Positions 57,947 through 64,000 of a stretch of DNA of 64,000 bases are shown here, piece by piece. Both the position numbers and the translations under genes were made by a program. This stretch comes from JANNRA01 sp031401035. Lineage in GTDB: Bacteria; Desulfobacterota; Binatia; HRBIN30; CADEER01. The stretch's first letter is position 1; every line of letters begins with the position of its first letter. The notes below the pieces were generated by a model, which worked only from the letters and a program-made list of their open reading frames with translations, was not told the DNA's origin and did not search any database. The stretch covers positions 1-64,000 of the forward strand of contig JANNRA010000112.1 of NCBI GenBank assembly GCA_031401035.1. Reading direction: 5' to 3'.

Positions 57947-58411
57947 ATGCTGACCCTTGCAGCCGCCGGCGGCGGCTTTCTGCTCGCCGTCTTGTGGTTC
58001 GACCTGATGTTCGACGTCCAGGTTCTGCCCCATCGTGGCGCCGCCGATCTGCCCGAGGCGGTGCTGGCTTCGATCGCCGGCTATTATCGGCGCGTCACCA
58101 CCGAGGCGGCGCCGATGGGCTACGCGGTCGGGGTGGTGATGGCCGTCACCGTCGCCGCCGTCGTTGGCCAGCTCACGGCTCGGATCGTGCCGTGCTGGCT
58201 CGGCCTCGCGTCCCTGGTGGCGTGCGCCGTGCCCATCGCGCTCGGGCTGGTGCGCGTGCTGGCCGGCGCCGCCCGTCTCGGCGGGCGCCACGATCCACTC
58301 GCGCAGCAGAGCCGGCTGGCGCGGGCGATCTGCCGCGACCACCTGTTCTGCTTTGCCGCCCTGGTGGTGTTCCTGGCGCTCCAACTCGCGGTGCTGCCGC
58401 GCCTGGTGTAG
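57947..58411 (+). CDS. integral membrane protein
   Basis: 154 residues from ATG 57947, chosen because GGAGG lies at the right distance; the ATG at 57941 would be too close. Four helices. The first contains LLAVLWFDLMFDVQVL, and the second follows YYRRVTTEAAPMGYAVG. Function unknown. It belongs to a run of small plus-strand genes between 56965 and 59470. Confidence 0.75.
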   Translation: MLTLAAAGGGFLLAVLWFDLMFDVQVLPHRGAADLPEAVLASIAGYYRRVTTEAAPMGYAVGVVMAVTVAAVVGQLTARIVPCWLGLASLVACAVPIALGLVRVLAGAARLGGRHDPLAQQSRLARAICRDHLFCFAALVVFLALQLAVLPRLV

Positions 58412-58421
58412 AGGCCGCGGC

Positions 58422-58805
58422 ATGCCGCGCATCGTCTGTGCCCTCCTGCTCATGCTCGGCGGCTGTGCCGCGCGCCCACCGGTCGTCGTCACGACGGCGG
58501 AGGCGGGACGGGCGGTGACCCTGGCGCCCGGCGACGAACTGCACGTGCGCCTGGCGGCCAACCGCACCACCGGCTACCGGTGGCAGCTCGCCGACGACCC
58601 GGCGCCGATCCTGGCGAGCGAGGCGGAGGTGACCTACGAGCCGCTCGACAGCGCCGGCGGGCGCGTCGGCGCCGGCGGTACGGACGTGTGGCGCTTCCGC
58701 GCCGCGGCGGCGGGCCGTACCGAACTGGTGTTCGAGTACTGGCGGCCCTGGGAGCGTTCCGCCACGCCGGCCGACAGCGTCCGCTTCGCGATCACCGTGC
58801 GTTGA
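58422..58805 (+). CDS. chagasin-like (I42) peptidase inhibitor lipoprotein
   Basis: 127 residues. A lipobox (LLMLGGC) and a beta-sandwich with the inhibitor loops NRTTGYRW and YWRPWER plus the GG-x-D-x-W-R-F block. It inhibits papain-like cysteine peptidases in the periplasm by family precedent. It starts ten bases after the previous stop. Confidence 0.9.
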   Translation: MPRIVCALLLMLGGCAARPPVVVTTAEAGRAVTLAPGDELHVRLAANRTTGYRWQLADDPAPILASEAEVTYEPLDSAGGRVGAGGTDVWRFRAAAAGRTELVFEYWRPWERSATPADSVRFAITVR

Positions 58806-58810
58806 CGCCC

Positions 58811-59470
58811 GTGCTCGCCTTCCTGCACACCGCCGCCGCGCACGTGGCGACCTTCGACGCCCTGCTCGACGAGCTCGATGCGACCGTGCCGCGCCGGCAT
58901 GCGGTCGCCGCCGCGCTGCTCGACCAGGCGCGCGCTGCCGGCGCGGTGACACCGGAGATCGCCGCGTGCGTAGCCGACGCGGTGTGGAACCTGATCGCGC
59001 AGGAGGCCGACCTGGTGCTCTGCACCTGTTCGACCATCGGTGCGGCGGCGGAGGGGGCGGCCACCTCGGCGGTGCCGGTATTGCGTCTCGATCGCCCGAT
59101 GGCCGCGGCGGCGGTCGCCTGCGGCCCGCGCATCGCTGTTGTCGCCGCGCTGGCGAGCACCGTCGCGCCGACGTTGGCATTGCTGCTCGAGGTCGCCGGG
59201 GCCGCCGGCCGTTCGATCGCGCCGCGGGTGACGCTGTGCGAGGAGGCGTGGCCGCATTTCGAGCGCGGCGACTCGGAGCGCTACTTCGCGGCCGTCGCGA
59301 GGGCCGCGCGCGCGGCGGCCGCGACCGCGGACGTGGTGGTCCTCGCGCAGGGATCGATGGGGCCGGCTGCCGAACGCCTCGCGGCGATCGGCGTCCCCGT
59401 ACTGGCGAGTCCGCGCCTCGGCGTCGCGGCCGCCGTCACCCTGTGGCAGGCCGCTCGTCAGCGCCCCTGA
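58811..59470 (+). CDS. Asp/Glu/hydantoin racemase-like protein
   Basis: 219 residues from GTG 58811; a TTG at 58802 would overlap the previous stop (TTGA). LVLCTCSTIGAAAE has the Cys-containing motif of the cofactor-independent racemase fold, and CEEAWPHF may hold the second Cys. VLAQGSMGPAAERLAAIGVPVLASPRLG closes the fold. Substrate unknown. The last 35 bases overlap the convergent next gene. Confidence 0.78.
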   Translation: MLAFLHTAAAHVATFDALLDELDATVPRRHAVAAALLDQARAAGAVTPEIAACVADAVWNLIAQEADLVLCTCSTIGAAAEGAATSAVPVLRLDRPMAAAAVACGPRIAVVAALASTVAPTLALLLEVAGAAGRSIAPRVTLCEEAWPHFERGDSERYFAAVARAARAAAATADVVVLAQGSMGPAAERLAAIGVPVLASPRLGVAAAVTLWQAARQRP

Positions 59471-60863
59471 GGGGCGGCGCCGCCAGGGCGAAGCGGCGCG
59501 GGCGGCCGCCAGTCACCTCGGCACGGGCGCGGGCGAGTTCGTCGCCGAGCGCGCGCGGCAGGCGCACGACGCTTTCGACGATGCGGATCTCGGGGATGAG
59601 CGCCGCCAGGTCGTCGGGTGCGACGGCGGTGCCGCGCACCTCGCGCAGTTCCTGGAATGCGGCCAGAACGCGCGGCGCCATCGGTGCGACGGTGGTGCCG
59701 TGGATGGCGAGCACGCGGTGGCTGGGAGCGGCGATGGCGAGGTAGGCGGCGCCATAGGCCCCGCCGCCCAGCACGCACAGCAGCGGATGCCCGGCGAGGC
59801 GCGCTGCGGTGAGGCCGCGCAGGCACTCGGCGAGGGCGCGCGGCAGGCCAGCGCGTTCCTGACGCAGGTCGCTGGCGTGGCCACGGCAGAACAGGAAGGT
59901 GACGATCGGCACGCCGGGCGCGGTGGCCACCGCCTCGGCCACCGCGGCGAGGACCGCGTGTGCGTCCGCTACGTCGATGCCGTGCGGCGACCGTTCCGGC
60001 CCGACAATGATCGCCAGGGTCCGCGAGCCGCGCAGTTCGCCCCAGGCGGCGTGCACCAGCCCGAGTCGCAGGCTCGGGGCCGTGGCGCGCCACTGGCCGC
60101 GAAAGGAATAGGCGAAGAAGTCGCGCTGGCGCGCCGCCAGGGCCGCGGCCGGGGCTTCGGGCGGATGGAGCTGCGCGAGCAGGGTGTTGGTGACGGCGAC
60201 GCCGTGCGCCACGGTTGCCGCGATGCCGCGGCGGACGAGGGGGGCGGTCAACGCTGCGCGCAGGGCCGCGCGCACGGCTGGCGCTGCGTCGTCGACCACG
60301 GCGGTGGCATGCCTGGCGCGCAGGCGGGCGGTGGCGCTCATGACGGTGCGCGCCGCCTCGGCGTGCGCGGCGCCGTCCTCGAGCAGGCGCGGGCCGGTCA
60401 GGCCCCACGACGCGCCTCGCACCAGCAGCAACGCATGCCCGGCGGCGGCGATCACCGCCGGGGCGCCGAAGCATCCGCGCGTGCCGCTGACGACGCTCGC
60501 GACACGCACCCCGGCGAGGGCCAGGCGCGTCAGGCGCACGCCGAGAGCCGAGGCGGCGCCGAGCGCGGCGGGCCCCTCCTGGACGCGCACGCCGCCGCTG
60601 TCCCAGACGACGACCAGCGTCTCGCGGCGCCGTTCGGCCAGCGCCACGAGTTCGCTCAGATGGCGCGCCTCGCCGAGACCGATCGTGCCGCCACGGACGC
60701 GGCCGTCGGTGAGCGCCAACAGCAACGGGCGGCCAGCCAGGCGGGCGCGGGCGGTGAGGACGCTCGTCTGTGGATCGGCGGCGATGAGGTGCAGGCTGCC
60801 GGGATCGGCAAGCGCGGCAGCTCGTTCGACAGCCGACAGGTCGGAGAAGCGCGGCACGGCCAT
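59436..60863 (-). CDS. malonate decarboxylase beta/gamma-subunit-like fusion (MdcDE type)
   Basis: 475 residues. The N-terminal ~240 residues are a carboxyltransferase-fold beta subunit (VVVWDSGGVRVQEGPAALGAAS; GTRGCFGAPAVIAAAGHALLL). The C-terminal ~235 residues are a gamma-like subunit (PGVPIVTFLFCRGHASDLRQERAGLP; VLGGGAYGAAYLAIAAPSHRVLAIHGTTVAPMAPR). In biotin-independent malonate decarboxylase these two decarboxylate malonyl-ACP. The acyl-carrier and transferase subunits (MdcA, MdcC) are not encoded nearby, so another acyl substrate or a distant partner is possible. Confidence 0.85.
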   Translation of the reverse strand: MAVPRFSDLSAVERAAALADPGSLHLIAADPQTSVLTARARLAGRPLLLALTDGRVRGGTIGLGEARHLSELVALAERRRETLVVVWDSGGVRVQEGPAALGAASALGVRLTRLALAGVRVASVVSGTRGCFGAPAVIAAAGHALLLVRGASWGLTGPRLLEDGAAHAEAARTVMSATARLRARHATAVVDDAAPAVRAALRAALTAPLVRRGIAATVAHGVAVTNTLLAQLHPPEAPAAALAARQRDFFAYSFRGQWRATAPSLRLGLVHAAWGELRGSRTLAIIVGPERSPHGIDVADAHAVLAAVAEAVATAPGVPIVTFLFCRGHASDLRQERAGLPRALAECLRGLTAARLAGHPLLCVLGGGAYGAAYLAIAAPSHRVLAIHGTTVAPMAPRVLAAFQELREVRGTAVAPDDLAALIPEIRIVESVVRLPRALGDELARARAEVTGGRPRRFALAAPPLRGADERPATG

Positions 60864-61021
60864 GACGACCTTTCACCTAGCGCCGCCGCCTGGCCGTGTC
60901 AGCCCGCCGTGCCGTGGCGGCGCCGTGGCGGTTGCTGCGCGCCGCGGCGGTGGATGACGCGGGGTCGCCGGCGAGGGAGTAGGTTCTCAGGCCACGATGC
61001 TCTAGGAATCGGTCTCGCCTC

Positions 61022-61519
61022 ATGCGTGCGTCGCCTGACAGCTCTTGGACATTCCGTTCCGCCACGGCGGCGGATCTCGCTGCGATCGTGCACTTGGCCG
61101 TGGCGTTTCGCGACCACCTGGCGCAGGCGGCGCCCAGCCCGGACGAGTTTCGTGACGGCTTCACCCGCCTGCTCGACGATCAGGCGGCGGCGATCACCGT
61201 AGCGGCGCGAGCGAGCGCGGACGCCGCGGGCTACGTCCTGTGCCGTTACCGCTGGTCGGTCTGGAGCGGCGGCGAGGACGTCGAGATCGAGGACGTGTTC
61301 GTCGCCGCGGCGGCGCGCCGGCAGGGGCTCGGGCGACGCTTGGTGGAATCGGCCCTGGCGCGCGCGCAGGCGCGCGGCTGCCGCGTCGCGGCGCTGACGA
61401 CGAACGAACGCAACACTGCGGCGCTTGCGCTCTATGCGCAACTCGGTTTCAGCGCGACACGGCCGCGTTGGCAGGGCGGCCGCCAGCTCTGGCTCGAACG
61501 GCGTCTGGGTCCCGCATGA
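61022..61519 (+). CDS. GNAT family N-acetyltransferase
   Basis: 165 residues. An acetyl-CoA-binding motif A (VEIEDVFVAAAARRQGLGRRLVESALARA) is followed by ALTTNERNTAALALYAQLGF. It acetylates a small molecule or protein amine; the acceptor is unknown. It overlaps tadA by four bases (ATGA). Confidence 0.92.
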   Translation: MRASPDSSWTFRSATAADLAAIVHLAVAFRDHLAQAAPSPDEFRDGFTRLLDDQAAAITVAARASADAAGYVLCRYRWSVWSGGEDVEIEDVFVAAAARRQGLGRRLVESALARAQARGCRVAALTTNERNTAALALYAQLGFSATRPRWQGGRQLWLERRLGPA

Positions 61520-61983
61520 GCGCGGCGGATATTGCGCTCATGCGTGCGTGCCTGCGCGAAGCCGAGGCGGCAGAACGGGCAGGGGAGGTGCCGGTCGGCG
61601 CGGTGGTGGTACGCGAGGGGCGCATCGTCGGGCGGGGCCACAACCGGCCGATCGCGGCGCACGACCCGAGCGCGCACGCCGAGGTGGTCGCGTTGCGCGA
61701 TGCCGGGGCGGCCCTGGCGAGCTACCGCCTGCCCGACTGCGAGCTGCTGGTCACCGTCGAGCCGTGCGTGATGTGCGTCGGCGCTCTGTTGCAGGCGCGC
61801 GTGCGGCGCGTCGTGTTCGGCTGCGGCGACCCGAAAGCCGGGGCGCTCGGCGGCCTGCTCGATCTCGGCGCCCAGCCGGGGTTCAACCACCGCTTCGAGG
61901 TCGTCGGCGGCGTTCTCGCCGAGGAGGCCGCGGCGCTTCTGCAGGCATTCTTCCGTCGCCGCCGGCGCGCCGACGGCGGCTGA
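61516..61983 (+). CDS. tadA: tRNA adenosine(34) deaminase TadA
   Basis: 155 residues. The zinc site is HAEVVAL (His, catalytic Glu) and PCVMCVGAL (Cys pair); FGCGDPKAGALGG is also typical. It deaminates A34 of tRNA-Arg(ACG) to inosine. It lies 47 bases upstream of the tRNA-Ser gene on the same strand. Confidence 0.95.
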   Translation: MSAADIALMRACLREAEAAERAGEVPVGAVVVREGRIVGRGHNRPIAAHDPSAHAEVVALRDAGAALASYRLPDCELLVTVEPCVMCVGALLQARVRRVVFGCGDPKAGALGGLLDLGAQPGFNHRFEVVGGVLAEEAAALLQAFFRRRRRADGG

Positions 61984-62030
61984 CTTGAGCCACCCGACGC
62001 ACCCGGGTATAGACAGGCGTCTGGCCGTAC

Positions 62031-62117
62031 GGAGAGGTGCGTGAGCCCGGTTGAAACGGCACGACTCGAAATCGTGTGACCCGCAAGGGTCCGTGGGTTC
62101 AAATCCCACCCTCTCCG
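62031..62117 (+). tRNA. tRNA-Ser (anticodon CGA)
   Basis: Acceptor stem GGAGAGG (62031-62037) pairs with CCTCTCC (62110-62116) and the discriminator is G. The anticodon arm is CACGA-CTCGAAA-TCGTG. The long variable arm ACCC-GCAA-GGGT is typical of class II tRNAs, and the T arm is GTGGG-TTCAAAT-CCCAC. CCA is not encoded. It reads UCG. Confidence 0.97.
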
Positions 62118-62494
62118 CTCCCAACTTTCCAGCCTCTGTCTGACGTAGACAGCCTCCTCTCCCGGATGCGCCTCGGTGATGACGCCCATCCCCATTTATC
62201 ATGGTTGGCGAGGGGTTAGGGAAAACGCGTAGAGCGGGGCGGAAAAGCCCCACCTATACAGCGGGGCCCTGATTGGCTACAGTTCACTCAGCTGGAGTTC
62301 CTCCAAGTTCCCCCGTCCAGCCGGCGGGTCGCCCACTGTCCGGGGCGGCCCGCCCCCCCTTCTTCGTCACCGTATTCAACTGAAATGGGGCGTGCAGCAG
62401 ACCGACGCATTGCGGCGTCTCTGCTGAGAAGATGACCGGCCGGCGCATCGCGGATCGAATTGCCGACGGGCCGCGGTCGTCTACAGGCTGCCTC
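62118..62494. other. non-coding stretch after tRNA-Ser
   Basis: No supported gene. A 6-base stem CTGTCT-GACGT-AGACAG (62136-62152) lies 19 bases after the tRNA and might end its transcript. GGGGCGGAAAAGCCCC is a second short hairpin. No integrase or att duplication of the tRNA 3' end is visible. Confidence 0.5.
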
Positions 62495-62842
62495 ATGCGC
62501 TTACGTCCTGCGTCATTCCTGCCCTGTCTCATGGCCGCCCTCGCGCTGGTTGCGGCCGCGCCAATGCATGCAGGCGACGTGGCAGGTGACGGGTCGATGC
62601 GCATGTTCCGCGATCCGCAGCGCGGCGTGCTCGCCGCTCCGACGGATGCAGGGCTTGGCGACGCGGCGCCCGCGGTCGAGGCTGCCGCGGGCGCGGAGCT
62701 GCGCGAAGAAGCGGTGCGCGGCCCGGCTGGGGGCACGAAGGTGAACCTGCGCGGTCGTATGCGGGCGGCGGTGTCGCGCCACGCCGGGGTCGGCGGCGCG
62801 ACGCACGCGTGTGTCCAGGAGCCCGGGCAGGCGCATGACTGA
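62495..62842 (+). CDS. small exported protein, possibly post-PEP-CTERM-1-like
   Basis: 115 residues from ATG 62495 (an upstream ATG at 62432 adds an unlikely leader). A signal peptide (SFLPCLMAALALVAAAPMHA) is followed by SMRMFRDPQRGVLAAPTDA, which resembles the short G-M-x4-DP-x2-G-x-L motif of the post-PEP-CTERM-1 proteins. The remainder is Ala/Arg-rich. Its TGA lies inside the start of the next gene (8-base overlap), so the two are produced together. Confidence 0.6.
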   Translation: MRLRPASFLPCLMAALALVAAAPMHAGDVAGDGSMRMFRDPQRGVLAAPTDAGLGDAAPAVEAAAGAELREEAVRGPAGGTKVNLRGRMRAAVSRHAGVGGATHACVQEPGQAHD

Positions 62843-63983
62843 GGCGCGACGGTGGCAGGTGGTCGCGGCCCTGGCGGTGACGGCGGTGCTGGCGGCAGCG
62901 CAGCCGGCGGGCGCGGCGGTAGTGCGGGTGATGACGCGTGACAGCCCCGGCGAGGGCTTCAACGACGCGACGCCGGTCGCGGCGGTGGGCGGCAACAGCG
63001 GCACGACACTCGGGGCGCAGCGGCGCGTGGCGTTCGAGTACGCGGCGCAGATCTGGGCCAGCCGTCTGGTCAGCCCGGTCGAGATCCGCGTCTCCGCCAC
63101 GTTCGACGCGCTGGCCTGCAGCGCCGGGTCGACGACCCTCGGCGTGGCCGGGCCGGTGAGCGTCTTTCGCGATTTCTCCGGCGCACCGCGTGCCAATACC
63201 TTCTATCCGTCGGCCCTCGCAGACCGTCTGGCGGGAATGGATATCGAGCCGTCGGAGGACGACATCGACGCGACCTTCAACAGCGCCTTTGGCAGCACCT
63301 GTCCGTTTCCCGCCGGCTGGTACTATGGGCTCGATGGCGCGGCGGCGGACGGGGACTCGGATTTCGTCACCGTCGCCCTGCACGAACTCGGGCACGGCTT
63401 CGGGTTCCTGACGCTGATGGACGTCGAGTCGGGCGCGCTCTTCGAGGGGCGAGACGACGTGTTCCTGCTCCAGTTGATCGACGCGCGCAATGGACTGACG
63501 CTCGATGCGATGACCAACGCGCAGCGTCGCTCGGCGCTCGAGGCGACCGGGTCGCTGCGCTTCATCGGCCCGCAGGTGACGGCGTCGAGCGGCGGACTGG
63601 TCAGCGGCGTCGACACGCTTGGTCGGGTGGAGATGTACGCGCCGGCGTTCGCGCAGAACGGCTCGACGGCGAGCCATTGGAGCAACGAGGTGGCGCCGCT
63701 GGAACTGATGGCGCCGTTCTTCGAGGCGCCGCTGCACGACGTTGGCATCGCTGCCGCGGCGCTGGGTGACCTCGGCTGGGAGCTGGCGGGTGCGCCGGGG
63801 TGCCCCGGCGACTGCGACGGCGGCGGATCGGTGACCATCGACGAACTGGTCGTGGCGGTCTGCATCGCGTTGGGGGAGGCCGAGGTCGCCGCCTGCACTG
63901 CGGTCGACGCCGAGGGCGACGGCAGGGTCTCGATCGCCGACCTGGTCGCCGCCGTCAGCGGCGCACTGGCCGGCTGTCGGTAG
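62835..63983 (+). CDS. secreted HExxH metalloprotease-like protein with dockerin-like tail
   Basis: 382 residues from ATG 62835. Signal peptide ending at PAGAA. Residues ~30-170 show TTLGAQRRVAFEYAAQIWASRLVSPVEIRV, typical of this secreted family. HELGHGFGFLTLMD (about residue 185) gives two zinc ligands and the catalytic Glu, but the third metzincin His is absent. CPGDCDGGGSVTIDEL and EGDGRVSIADLVAAVSGALAGC form the dockerin-like double motif at the C-terminus. It probably degrades or binds extracellular protein; activity is uncertain. Confidence 0.85.
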   Translation: MTEARRWQVVAALAVTAVLAAAQPAGAAVVRVMTRDSPGEGFNDATPVAAVGGNSGTTLGAQRRVAFEYAAQIWASRLVSPVEIRVSATFDALACSAGSTTLGVAGPVSVFRDFSGAPRANTFYPSALADRLAGMDIEPSEDDIDATFNSAFGSTCPFPAGWYYGLDGAAADGDSDFVTVALHELGHGFGFLTLMDVESGALFEGRDDVFLLQLIDARNGLTLDAMTNAQRRSALEATGSLRFIGPQVTASSGGLVSGVDTLGRVEMYAPAFAQNGSTASHWSNEVAPLELMAPFFEAPLHDVGIAAAALGDLGWELAGAPGCPGDCDGGGSVTIDELVVAVCIALGEAEVAACTAVDAEGDGRVSIADLVAAVSGALAGCR

Positions 63984-64000
63984 CCGCGCCCTGCGTCGCT

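Noticed and set aside
62031..62494. Genomic island integrated at tRNA-Ser
   Set aside because: No integrase, no repeat of the tRNA 3' end and no composition break are visible downstream.

Overview
The window is high-GC bacterial DNA. It has tightly packed genes, frequent 4-base start/stop overlaps and no phage or plasmid backbone. Three secreted proteins end in a dockerin-like tail (C-x-x-D-C ... a Ca-loop-like DG.V.I.EL element repeated twice ... GC). The window also has a complete ccoNOQP-GHIS cluster and many FAD, alpha/beta-hydrolase and CoA-transferase genes. This suits an uncultured aerobic lineage of deltaproteobacterial or Binatota type. The taxonomic guess is inference from gene style, not from a marker gene.

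Layout. 1-102 is a G/C homopolymer run, probably an assembly artefact. 103-3114 holds a secreted protein, a CaiB-type CoA-transferase and a HAD hydrolase. 3168-11728 (minus) is the cbb3 oxidase operon with its maturation genes, ending in a SafE/TauE-like copper-handling protein. 11931-18411 holds an amine oxidase, a multidomain copper monooxygenase-like secreted protein, an FAD hydroxylase and a lipoprotein. 18615-25453 holds alpha/beta hydrolases, xylA/xylB, tag and riboflavin synthase. 25570-33530 (minus) is the alpha-2-macroglobulin/pbpC pair. 33736-38219 holds an ELWxxDGT-repeat protein and a GPH sugar symporter.

The centre of interest is 38453-49986 (plus). An SOS-type mutasome operon (imuA, imuB, dnaE2) runs straight into an integron integrase gene (intI) 17 bases after dnaE2. 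Immediately behind intI lies an attI junction and an array of gene cassettes with five attC sites. The boundaries can be proved from the sequence: for each of the five complete cassettes the 5' end (TTRRRY-like) is the exact complement of the R'' core of its own attC. Cassette cargo is a membrane protein, a DUF6883/DUF4926 pair, a second small membrane protein, a HicAB toxin-antitoxin pair, a large exported amidohydrolase, and a terminal GST C-terminal fragment whose attC is not found. The integrase points the same way as the cassettes (a 'reverse' integron), and its position suggests that DNA damage could induce mutagenic polymerase and cassette shuffling from one transcript. A GxxExxY gene framed by about 29-base inverted repeats has been inserted between imuB and dnaE2. 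Its right repeat supplies the likely start codon of dnaE2.

The rest of the window, 49974-63983, holds a Baeyer-Villiger-type monooxygenase, carbonic anhydrase, a 167-base MITE, a beta-helix lipoprotein, trmO, an ABC-F ATPase, small membrane proteins, a MOSC protein, an I42 inhibitor, a racemase-like protein, a malonate-decarboxylase-like fusion, a GNAT gene, tadA, tRNA-Ser(CGA) and a secreted metalloprotease-like pair.

A second theme is dispersed palindromes. At least three families (called A, B and C here) recur. Copies sit in frame inside pbpC, the alpha-2-macroglobulin gene and dnaE2, and other copies supply the last codons and stop codons of genes.
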